Below are positions 1-5,707 of a DNA stretch of 6,525 bases, in pieces. The notes under the pieces were generated by a model. It was not told the origin of the DNA. It ran no database searches and was given only the letters and a program-made list of their open reading frames with translations. Position numbers and translations under genes: made by a program. How positions within the stretch are numbered: position 1 is the stretch's first letter; each line of letters begins with the position of its first letter. This DNA comes from an uncultured Lachnospiraceae bacterium (GTDB lineage: Bacteria > Bacillota > Clostridia > Lachnospirales > Lachnospiraceae): contig CAJUQZ010000012.1 of NCBI GenBank assembly GCA_910588755.1, forward strand, positions 21,494-28,018, read 5' to 3'.

Positions 1-974
1 GTCATCAGAGGCGACGCATCTGATACGGCCCCGATAATAAAACCGGTAAGATCCATCTCCTCCTTGCAGTCCCCGTAAGTAAAGTCCATCTCCTCCCCGC
101 CCACAATCGCCGGCAGATTCGCAAGGTCGTCCGGCACTGTCCAGTCCAGTGTGATATTGCTAAACGGCGCCTGCGTCCCCCAGCGGCTTGGCGTGTTGAC
201 TCCATAGATAAACGCTTCGATGCATTTCTTGACCTCCTGGTACGAGAGCGCATCCACTTTCACGAAAGGGGCAAGGTATGTGTCGAAAGAAGAGAACGCC
301 TGTGCGCCTGCCCATTCGTTCTGCATAATGCCAAGAAAGTTTACCATCTGGTTACAGAGCACGGACAGGTGCCTTGCGGGCGCTGACGTGATTTTTCCCG
401 GAATGCCGCCAAGCCCCTCCCTGATCAGCTGCTTTAAAGACCAGCCTGCGCAGTAGCCTGTGAGCATGGACAGATCATGAATATGAATATCCGCATTCCT
501 GTGCGCGCTGGCAATCTCCTCATCGTAGATCTCCGAGAGCCAGTAGTTTGCCGTAACCGCCCCAGAATTGGACAGGATCAGTCCACCGACAGAGTACGTC
601 ACTGTGGAGTTCTCCTTCACCCGCCAGTCCTCCACCTTCACATAACTGTCCACAACCTCCTTGTAATCAAGTATCGTGGACTTCATATTGCGCATCTTCT
701 CGCGCTGCTTCCTGTAGAGTATAAACGCCTTTGCCGTCTCCGTGTAACCTGCTTGCTCCAAAACCTTCTCCACACTGTCCTGGATATCCTCCACATGGGC
801 GCTGCCATCCTTTATCTTTCCCTGGATATCTGCCGTCACCCGCAGCGCAAGTAGGTCAATCATGTCCTGATTGTACTGCATTTGCGTCGCGTCAAAAGCC
901 TTGATGATTGCACCGCCAATCTTGTCCAGACAAAACCCGGCCTCACTGCCATCTCTCTTAATAACCTGAAACAT
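1..974 (-). CDS. nrdD: Anaerobic (class III) ribonucleoside-triphosphate reductase, 5' part only
   Basis: Makes deoxyribonucleoside triphosphates from NTPs without oxygen, using a glycyl radical installed by the NrdG activase. The frame stays open from ATG 974 to the window edge, giving 324 residues with no stop. Residues 1-95 form an ATP-cone (starts MFQVIKRDGS, with a conserved KAFILYRKQRE end), the allosteric domain that senses ATP/dATP. The catalytic barrel then begins: HIHDLSMLTGYCAGWSLKQL (residues 163-182) carries the H-x-HD motif and Cys175, which I infer to be the first active-site cysteine. QAPFSNITLDWTVP (268-281) is also typical of Firmicute NrdD. The radical-site cysteine loop, zinc site and C-terminal glycyl radical lie outside the window, as would nrdG if adjacent. 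An AAAGGAG site 8 nt upstream fixes the start, and there is no earlier in-frame ATG nearby. The family is certain; the subtype (formate- or thioredoxin-dependent) cannot be told from this part. Confidence 0.96.
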   Translation of the reverse strand, partial: MFQVIKRDGSEAGFCLDKIGGAIIKAFDATQMQYNQDMIDLLALRVTADIQGKIKDGSAHVEDIQDSVEKVLEQAGYTETAKAFILYRKQREKMRNMKSTILDYKEVVDSYVKVEDWRVKENSTVTYSVGGLILSNSGAVTANYWLSEIYDEEIASAHRNADIHIHDLSMLTGYCAGWSLKQLIREGLGGIPGKITSAPARHLSVLCNQMVNFLGIMQNEWAGAQAFSSFDTYLAPFVKVDALSYQEVKKCIEAFIYGVNTPSRWGTQAPFSNITLDWTVPDDLANLPAIVGGEEMDFTYGDCKEEMDLTGFIIGAVSDASPLM

Positions 975-982
975 TTCGCATA

Positions 983-989
983 CTCCTTT
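983..989 (-). promoter_or_regulatory. Ribosome binding site of nrdD
   Basis: AAAGGAG on the minus strand, 8 nt before ATG 974. It decides the start: another ATG at 981 (ATGCGAAATG) sits too close to this site and is in a different frame. Confidence 0.85.
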
Positions 990-1018
990 GCATGATTCAT
1001 ATTCACTATAACACCTTC

Positions 1019-1048
1019 CTGCGCATACAGCCATGCGCTGTCCCGCAG
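1019..1048 (-). other. Stem-loop in the nrdD leader
   Basis: On the minus strand the arms are CTGCG...CGCAG outside and ACAGC-GCATG-GCTGT inside, separated by a small 2/3-nt internal loop. If transcription starts near 1060, the hairpin begins about a dozen bases from the 5' end of the mRNA and leaves the ribosome binding site free. No U-tract follows, so it is not a terminator. A role in mRNA stability is only a guess. Confidence 0.5.
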
Positions 1049-1066
1049 CCAGAAGCGTTTAATAAA

Positions 1067-1095
1067 ATGATAACAGATTGGATATTTGAAGTCAA
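1067..1095 (-). promoter_or_regulatory. Sigma-A-type promoter of nrdD
   Basis: Minus-strand -35 TTGACT (1090-1095) and -10 TATCAT (1067-1072) are separated by exactly 17 bases. Predicted start is near 1060, leaving a leader of about 85 nt. Both hexamers are close to consensus. A weaker alternative, TTGGTG (1129-1134), 16 bases, TATTTA (1107-1112) with a preceding TG, lies upstream and overlaps the first NrdR-like box. Confidence 0.72.
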
Positions 1096-1104
1096 TCGAA
1101 CACT

Positions 1105-1120
1105 ACTAAATATCATGTGT
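1105..1120. promoter_or_regulatory. NrdR-box-like site, promoter-proximal
   Basis: Plus strand reads ACTAAATATCATGTGT. It matches the family consensus acaCwAtATaTwGtgt at about 12 of 16 positions, with a conserved ATAT core and GTGT end but a mismatch at one key C. Alone it would be weak. It gains support from the better box exactly 30 bp away and from lying in front of a ribonucleotide reductase gene, the usual NrdR target. NrdR is a Zn-ribbon/ATP-cone repressor that binds paired boxes and responds to the ATP/dATP balance. Confidence 0.65.
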
Positions 1121-1134
1121 TCCCATTACACCAA

Positions 1135-1150
1135 ATACAATATCTAGTGT
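1135..1150. promoter_or_regulatory. NrdR box, promoter-distal and well conserved
   Basis: Plus strand reads ATACAATATCTAGTGT. It matches the NrdR consensus acaCwAtATaTwGtgt at all positions except 2 and 10, so 14 of 16. With the 1105 site it forms a tandem pair 30 bp apart start to start, close to three helical turns, the arrangement known for NrdR-controlled operons. The nrdR gene itself is not in the window. Confidence 0.8.
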
Positions 1151-1151
1151 T

Positions 1152-1173
1152 TTTATGACTTCCATGTCATAAA
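1152..1173. promoter_or_regulatory. Perfect inverted repeat with 8-bp arms, possible operator
   Basis: TTTATGAC-N6-GTCATAAA, all eight pairs perfect. It starts one base beyond the distal NrdR box and ends 22 bp before the stop of the TPR gene. The half-site spacing (ATGAC-N6-GTCAT) resembles CRP/FNR-family operators, but no exact known site is recognised. It could instead form a stem at the 3' end of the upstream operon mRNA; the low G+C content and lack of a following U-tract argue against a standard terminator. Confidence 0.5.
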
Positions 1174-1195
1174 CCGGAATAGCGCTGCAATGCCC

Positions 1196-2260
1196 TCACC
1201 GCGTCTTTAAGAACTCATTTTCCTTTTTTGCCCGTCCGTCATTCGGGTATATCTGGAGATACTCCTCCATCATCGTCTTTGCCTGCGCAAAATTTCCGGT
1301 GTACTCATATGCGACAATCCTGTTAAATCTTAATTCCTGCAGATAATCCGAGGCCCCCATGCCAATTCCACTCTCGAAGGCCTCCACAGCCTCCTCATAC
1401 CTGTCCTGGTGCATTAGGCAGATTCCAAGGCTATTGTAGATTGCCGCGTCGGGCTTATTTGATCCCAAATAGGTCTGATATACCACGGTTGCATGATTCA
1501 TGTCTCCAAGCTTCTCGTAGGTCTGTCCCAGAATCAGGGAAAGTTTAGGGTCATCCCCATTCTCAAAAGGAGCCAGGTACTTGCGCGCATTCTCGTAATC
1601 CTCAAGATAGTAATAGATAATTCCCTTCTCGCCATCCTTCAGGCTTTTTTCCTTCTCACTCATAAATTTCCTGATATATTCTTTCCCCTGCTCGCCATAA
1701 CCAGCAGCCTGCATCTCTACATAGGCGTCCATCACAAGCCCGATATCATTGGAGTCAAGGGCAAATGCAGTCTCAAAATCCGCGACCGCATCATCATACC
1801 GATTCTGCCGCAAGACAGCACACGCCCGCAGGTAATACGCATCTTTTTCTTTCTTCCTAAGCCCGATAATTGCCGAGTAAATATTCTCGGCATCCGCGTA
1901 TTTGCCCTGTTTCATATAAGCAGACGCCAGATAGTAATTTGTGTCGTACACAAGCGCTGACGGCCTGCTCTTGGCATTTTCTATGGATTTTAGAAACGCC
2001 GCCTCCGCCTCCGCATAATTTCCAAGTCCCATATAAGCAATCCCCTGCCCCCTGTATGAGAGCTCTGTATCCTCGTTGCTTAAAAGCGCCGCCTCAAAGC
2101 TCTCGACCGCGCCCTGGAAGTCGTACTGCTCCACTAGCTCCATCCCCGCAAGAAGGTTTGTGTCCTCCGGCTTTTTACCACAGCCATCCATCAGCAAAAC
2201 AGCCATAAGCACTAGGACACCCACACGCACTGCCTGTACTATTCTAAGATTTGCAATCAT
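1196..2260 (-). CDS. TPR-repeat protein, probable lipoprotein
   Basis: A 354-residue protein built almost wholly of tetratricopeptide repeats, helical hairpins that bind other proteins or peptides. After a short basic start comes a hydrophobic segment (VGVLVLMAVLLM, about residues 13-24) and DGCGKK, placing a candidate lipidated Cys at 27. The lipobox is poor (Met at -3, Asp at -2), so an uncleaved N-terminal anchor is possible. About eight repeat-like units follow to near the C-terminus, recognisable by cores such as YDFQGAVESFEAAL, GNYAEAEAAFLKSI, NRYDDAVADFETAF, DRYEEAVEAFESGI and GNFAQAKTMMEEYL. I chose the second ATG (2260), because AAGGA lies 6 nt before it but touches the earlier ATG at 2266. 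It is third in an operon after a glycosyltransferase and a hybrid kinase, so it probably acts outside the membrane in the same process. The specific function is unknown. Confidence 0.88.
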   Translation of the reverse strand: MIANLRIVQAVRVGVLVLMAVLLMDGCGKKPEDTNLLAGMELVEQYDFQGAVESFEAALLSNEDTELSYRGQGIAYMGLGNYAEAEAAFLKSIENAKSRPSALVYDTNYYLASAYMKQGKYADAENIYSAIIGLRKKEKDAYYLRACAVLRQNRYDDAVADFETAFALDSNDIGLVMDAYVEMQAAGYGEQGKEYIRKFMSEKEKSLKDGEKGIIYYYLEDYENARKYLAPFENGDDPKLSLILGQTYEKLGDMNHATVVYQTYLGSNKPDAAIYNSLGICLMHQDRYEEAVEAFESGIGMGASDYLQELRFNRIVAYEYTGNFAQAKTMMEEYLQIYPNDGRAKKENEFLKTR

Positions 2261-2266
2261 AATCAT

Positions 2267-2271
2267 TCCTT
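2267..2271 (-). promoter_or_regulatory. Ribosome binding site of the TPR gene
   Basis: AAGGA on the minus strand sits directly against ATG 2266 (no spacer) but 6 nt from ATG 2260, which selects the second ATG as the start. Confidence 0.7.
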
Positions 2272-2327
2272 ACCTGTATCCATTATCTATCGTTATAAAT
2301 AGTATCTATATGAACCATATCACCCTA

Positions 2328-3467
2328 TCAAAAATACCTTCGTATCCTAGCTGTATTTCCTGTCCTGAGCGCACAGTACCGCCGTATCTTTGCAGGTTTG
2401 CCCTCCCGGAACAGGCGGTATTCATACCTCCTGGTTTTAGAGCGAACTTTCTGCACATCCACCTCATCGAGAAGCCTTGCAAGGAACTCATGTTCGAGTA
2501 CTTCGTCATAAATTGTATCCACCTGGTCCCTTCTATAACAGTTGCGCTCCACATACTCAGTAAACAGTTCTGTCAACAGCTTCAGAAAAAACAGCTTCAT
2601 ATCTGTCATCAATCCACTGTCATTGTACCGTTCCACTGCACTTATTTGAAAATCATACAAAATCCGAAGCATCTCCATGCGGTCCCTTATGGAATAAGAT
2701 TCGAGCGCATATCTGCTCCTAGGGGCATGGTATAAGATCATTGCCTTTGTCAGCAGATAACTCTCGCTGTGCCCAAAATACTCTGCCACAAACATCAGCC
2801 CTAGCAGTCTGTCCCATGCCTTTTCCTTCTCCACGGGCCCAAGGGGGCTATCATGCTCTGGTTCAAACATCAGTTCCGTCCTGAAAAAGATATTGTTGTC
2901 CCTAATAATTCTGCTCTTAAACAGCTTTCCCACACAACTGCCAAGCGCAGTGTCCGTATACATCAGCCTGCCTGCTTCCCGTTCGTCTGTCGAAACCACG
3001 TCGGAGATTGGCAACATCTGCGCCTTCAGCTTTCCCTCACATGGTAAATAATGGACACCCCCGTCATCAGCCTTTTCCTTCCTGACTTTACTGCTTTTGC
3101 ACCTCGTAATATAGCTAAACGCCACAAAATCTGCGTACTCCTCCAGAACAGATGCGATAATCTGCTCCCATGCATCCTCGCACAGCCTGTCCGCGGCATC
3201 CAGAAACAGTATGTATCTACCCGCCGCCTTCTCAATTCCAACATTGCGCACGTCAGCAACAGCTTCGGCCTCCATGACAACCAACCTGATGCGGCGGTCC
3301 CGCTCAATATACCTGTTTACGACAGCAGCAGTCTCTCCTACACTATCGCCCACCACCACGATGCACTCCATATCAATCGTCTCCCGCGGGCATCTAGTGA
3401 CACTCCTTAGACACGCCGCGATATGGCGCTGCACGCCACGCGCGGGTATGATCACACTCAAATCCAT
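2328..3467 (-). CDS. Glycosyltransferase, GT-A fold, family 2-like, altered DxD motif
   Basis: A 379-residue cytoplasmic protein with no membrane segment. The N-terminal domain fits family 2 glycosyltransferases, which transfer a sugar from a nucleotide-sugar to an acceptor: MDLSVIIPARG (residues 1-11, usually SVIIPxYN), VVVGDSVGET (37-46, usually VDDGSTD), and RNVGIEKAAGRYILFLD (74-90). The metal-binding motif, normally FLDxDD, reads FLDAAD, so Asp90 and Asp93 remain but the second DxD aspartate is Ala92. GKLFKSRIIRDNNIFF (180-195) matches the usual KLY-R-LIEENNIRF block, followed by FEPEHD (201-206), which may replace the usual ED pair. The rest (210-379) is charged and helical with a basic tail (RIRRYF), not assigned. 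The start is supported by GGAG 6 nt upstream, which overlaps the stop codon of the kinase gene, so translation is probably coupled. It may be an active enzyme with an unusual metal site or a pseudoenzyme; the acceptor is unknown. Confidence 0.82.
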   Translation of the reverse strand: MDLSVIIPARGVQRHIAACLRSVTRCPRETIDMECIVVVGDSVGETAAVVNRYIERDRRIRLVVMEAEAVADVRNVGIEKAAGRYILFLDAADRLCEDAWEQIIASVLEEYADFVAFSYITRCKSSKVRKEKADDGGVHYLPCEGKLKAQMLPISDVVSTDEREAGRLMYTDTALGSCVGKLFKSRIIRDNNIFFRTELMFEPEHDSPLGPVEKEKAWDRLLGLMFVAEYFGHSESYLLTKAMILYHAPRSRYALESYSIRDRMEMLRILYDFQISAVERYNDSGLMTDMKLFFLKLLTELFTEYVERNCYRRDQVDTIYDEVLEHEFLARLLDEVDVQKVRSKTRRYEYRLFREGKPAKIRRYCALRTGNTARIRRYF

Positions 3468-3473
3468 ATCCTA

Positions 3474-3477
3474 CTCC
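3474..3477 (-). promoter_or_regulatory. Ribosome binding site of the glycosyltransferase overlapping the kinase stop
   Basis: Minus strand TAG-GAG: the last base of the kinase stop codon (3479-3477) is the first G of GGAG, 6 nt before ATG 3467. This points to translational coupling of the two genes. Confidence 0.75.
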
Positions 3478-5570
3478 TATCCTCGATGAAAGCGCGCCAG
3501 CACATTCCGAATTGCCTCGTGCAGCTCCTCAATCCGGATTGGTTTTGGAATGTGCGCGTCCATACCAGCCTCAATCGACCGCCTGTAATCCTCCGTAAAG
3601 GTGTTCGCAGACAACGCTATGATCGGTATACTTGCCCGGTCACGATCCTCCAGCGCCCGGATTGCCTTAGCCGCCTTATGCCCGTCCATGACAGGCATCT
3701 GAATATCCATTAAAATCAGGTCATAATATCGCGGTTTGGCGTTTTTGACCATCTCCAGTGCAACGCTGCCGTCATTTGCTGTCTCGACAGTATATCCCTC
3801 GTCAGCAAGCAGCTCCTGTGCAATCTCGCGGTTAATCTCATTGTCCTCAACAAGCAGTATCCGCTTGCCCTCTAGGTCTGCTCTGTCCACGCATGACTGT
3901 GTATGCTCCTGCTCTGGTATCTCGTCTGACAGCCTGAGCAGCAGTGTGACTGTAAATTGGCTCCCCTTACCCACCTGGCTCTCAACGGCGATGCTGCCCT
4001 CCATCAGATCCACAAGGTTTTTGACAAGGCTAAGCCCCAGACCTGTTCCCAACACGCCGCTCTTTGTGGTGTTGCGCTCCCGCTTGAACGGCAAAAACAG
4101 CTCTTTCATGAACTCCTGCGAAATACCCCTGCCATTGTCCTCCACGACAAACTCAAATTTTCCATAGTGCCTTAGCTGTACGTCCTCCTCCGTCACGGTC
4201 AGCGTCACCCATCCGTCTGGTTCTGTGTACTTCACGGCATTGTCAAGCAGCTGGAACAACATCTCCTTCACCCTTAAAAAATCCATGTACACCGCGCCGT
4301 GCATCACCCGCGACCGGTCGATCACAAACCGAAGCCCTTTCGCATCAGCCTGCGGCTGGATCGCCTGCTCAAGTTCTGCGAGCAAATCACCCAGCATCAC
4401 AATGTTTTCCACTAGGTTTACCTTGCCTGATTCCATGCGTGTGACCTCCAGCGATTCATTCACAATCGCAAGCAGCTGCTCACTTGCAGTGCGAATCTGG
4501 TCCAGATAGCCGTCAACCCTGTCCACGTCCGAAATATGCTTTTTGGCAAGCACCGTATATCCAATAACTGCGTTGAGCGGCGTTCGTATATCGTGCGACA
4601 TATTCTGCAAAAACGTGTTTCTGGCTATGTTGGCTGTCTGTGCCTGGCTTAGCGCTGATTTCAACAGATTCTGCCGCTGGACCTGCTCTGTCATGTCCTT
4701 TGTGATCGCCATTGTAATCACATCGCCTGTATACTCATTTTTTCCCAACAGGAAAACATAGTGGTACAGATGCCGCCTGCCCACGGAATCTGTCATCCAG
4801 CCATTGTAGGTCTGCTCCAGCTCACCCTTGCTATAGCACCGGATCAGACGGTCCGCACTGATAAACTTCTCGTACTCCGCCGCCTCCTCAGGCGTCATGG
4901 CCTTCATCCAGAACCGGATATAGTCCGAATATTTTTCAAACCGAAGAATTCCCGAATAATCAAAAAAATCCTGCATCTGCCCATCCTGCATCTGTATGTA
5001 CGCAGACAGAAACTTATCCTTCGTCAGGTTGACCTCAAAAAAACATATCGCATCATATAGAATCGCCTTGCGGTACTGGCTCTCCCGCGCATAGATTGTC
5101 CGCAGCTCCTCGTTCATCTTCTCTAAGTCGCTCATGCGTTTTTTCAACCGCTCAGTGCTGTCGTCGATAAATACATAAAAAATATCACCATACAAATCTG
5201 TGTGCATAAAATGTCCATAGTCTTCTATCCAGCGCACTGTACCATCCTTCTGTATGATGCGGTACTCCACATAGTCAAAATCATAGACGCTGTTTGCAAT
5301 CTGACTCTGGATACTCCTCTCAACCTCATCAATATCCTCCGGGTGCACCATACCCCGGAAGGTATACCCCGTAAGAAGGCGAAATTCCTCCTTTGTCTCA
5401 CACCCAAAAATCCGCAGTACTGCGCTATTTACGTACAGCAGTTCTTCATCACCATCTGCATAATAGATAAAAAGGCCGCCCGGCATCCCTTCCAGTATCG
5501 GCGCAATGCTGGATAGTGTCTGCTCATCAAAAGCCTGTCTTGCTCCTTTATGGTACACTTTCTGCTCCAT
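3477..5570 (-). CDS. Soluble PAS hybrid sensor histidine kinase/response regulator
   Basis: A 697-residue hybrid two-component kinase without signal peptide or membrane segment, so it senses something in the cytoplasm. Order of domains: PAS (about 18-142, with HPEDIDEVERSI and a PAC-like end), a charged helical linker (140-168), a second PAS-like region (about 169-295), HisKA (316-382), HATPase (428-546) and receiver (570-692). Key residues are all present: phospho-acceptor His326 in SHDIRTP, N-box Asn444 in LLDNAVKYTE, G1 DNGRGIS (478-484), G2 GTGLGLS (508-514), receiver acidic pair in VEDN (575-576), phospho-acceptor Asp622 in MDIQMP, Ser654 and Lys676. It should autophosphorylate and pass the phosphate to its own receiver. 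No Hpt protein, HTH or cyclic-di-GMP output domain is attached or nearby, so the target is unknown. GGAGG (5577-5581) lies 6 nt before the ATG. It is first in an operon with the glycosyltransferase and TPR genes. Confidence 0.95.
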   Translation of the reverse strand: MEQKVYHKGARQAFDEQTLSSIAPILEGMPGGLFIYYADGDEELLYVNSAVLRIFGCETKEEFRLLTGYTFRGMVHPEDIDEVERSIQSQIANSVYDFDYVEYRIIQKDGTVRWIEDYGHFMHTDLYGDIFYVFIDDSTERLKKRMSDLEKMNEELRTIYARESQYRKAILYDAICFFEVNLTKDKFLSAYIQMQDGQMQDFFDYSGILRFEKYSDYIRFWMKAMTPEEAAEYEKFISADRLIRCYSKGELEQTYNGWMTDSVGRRHLYHYVFLLGKNEYTGDVITMAITKDMTEQVQRQNLLKSALSQAQTANIARNTFLQNMSHDIRTPLNAVIGYTVLAKKHISDVDRVDGYLDQIRTASEQLLAIVNESLEVTRMESGKVNLVENIVMLGDLLAELEQAIQPQADAKGLRFVIDRSRVMHGAVYMDFLRVKEMLFQLLDNAVKYTEPDGWVTLTVTEEDVQLRHYGKFEFVVEDNGRGISQEFMKELFLPFKRERNTTKSGVLGTGLGLSLVKNLVDLMEGSIAVESQVGKGSQFTVTLLLRLSDEIPEQEHTQSCVDRADLEGKRILLVEDNEINREIAQELLADEGYTVETANDGSVALEMVKNAKPRYYDLILMDIQMPVMDGHKAAKAIRALEDRDRASIPIIALSANTFTEDYRRSIEAGMDAHIPKPIRIEELHEAIRNVLARFHRG

Positions 5571-5576
5571 GTGAAT

Positions 5577-5581
5577 CCTCC
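5577..5581 (-). promoter_or_regulatory. Ribosome binding site of the hybrid kinase
   Basis: GGAGG on the minus strand with a 6-nt spacer to ATG 5570, which supports that start over other in-frame codons. Confidence 0.85.
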
Positions 5582-5611
5582 ACTTCCATCTTGTCCTTTT
5601 TTACCTTCTCT

Positions 5612-5640
5612 ATTATATACTATTTTTCCGGACAAAAAAA
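5612..5640 (-). promoter_or_regulatory. Probable promoter of the kinase operon
   Basis: A perfect -10 TATAAT (5612-5617) lies 41 bp before the kinase ATG and after the terminator of the LacI gene. The -35 is weak: at 17-bp spacing it is only a run of T (5635-5640). A weak -35 fits a promoter that needs an activator. The spacer contains an imperfect palindrome centred on CCGG (5623-5638). Confidence 0.6.
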
Positions 5641-5648
5641 CCATAAAA

Positions 5649-5707
5649 ATGATAAAATAAAAAATCCTCTGCCAGAGCATATCTAAAAATGCTCTAGCAG
5701 AGGATTT
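5649..5707 (-). terminator. Strong intrinsic terminator of the LacI-family gene
   Basis: On the minus strand a 17-18-bp stem (AATCCTCTGC-T-AGAGCA pairing with TGCTCT-G-GCAGAGGATT, one T-G wobble) closes a 10-nt loop and is followed by TTTTATTTTATC. The first arm contains the final codons and the TAG stop (5696-5694) of the LacI gene. The plus strand has no T-run after the stem, so it works in one direction only. It separates the LacI gene from the kinase operon. Confidence 0.92.

Noticed and set aside
5..253. Arg-rich 82-codon minus-strand frame and several plus-strand frames across the window
   Set aside because: They overlap well-supported genes in other frames, have biased low-complexity composition and show no family motifs or good ribosome binding sites.
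1152..1173. Inverted repeat after the TPR gene as a rho-independent terminator
   Set aside because: The stem is A/T-rich and on the minus strand is followed by AACACTAG, not a T-run, so it does not fit an intrinsic terminator. No other terminator was seen between the TPR gene and nrdD.
2272..2327. A/T-rich gap between the glycosyltransferase and TPR genes as a promoter
   Set aside because: TTGATA occurs at the glycosyltransferase stop but no acceptable -10 lies at 16-18 bp from it. A TATCTAT direct repeat (2284-2290 and 2303-2309) and a short ATATG-GTT-CATAT palindrome are present but too short to call in an A/T-rich stretch.
5571..5611. Riboswitch or attenuator in the kinase leader
   Set aside because: The leader is only about 35 nt, purine-rich and without a stable stem.
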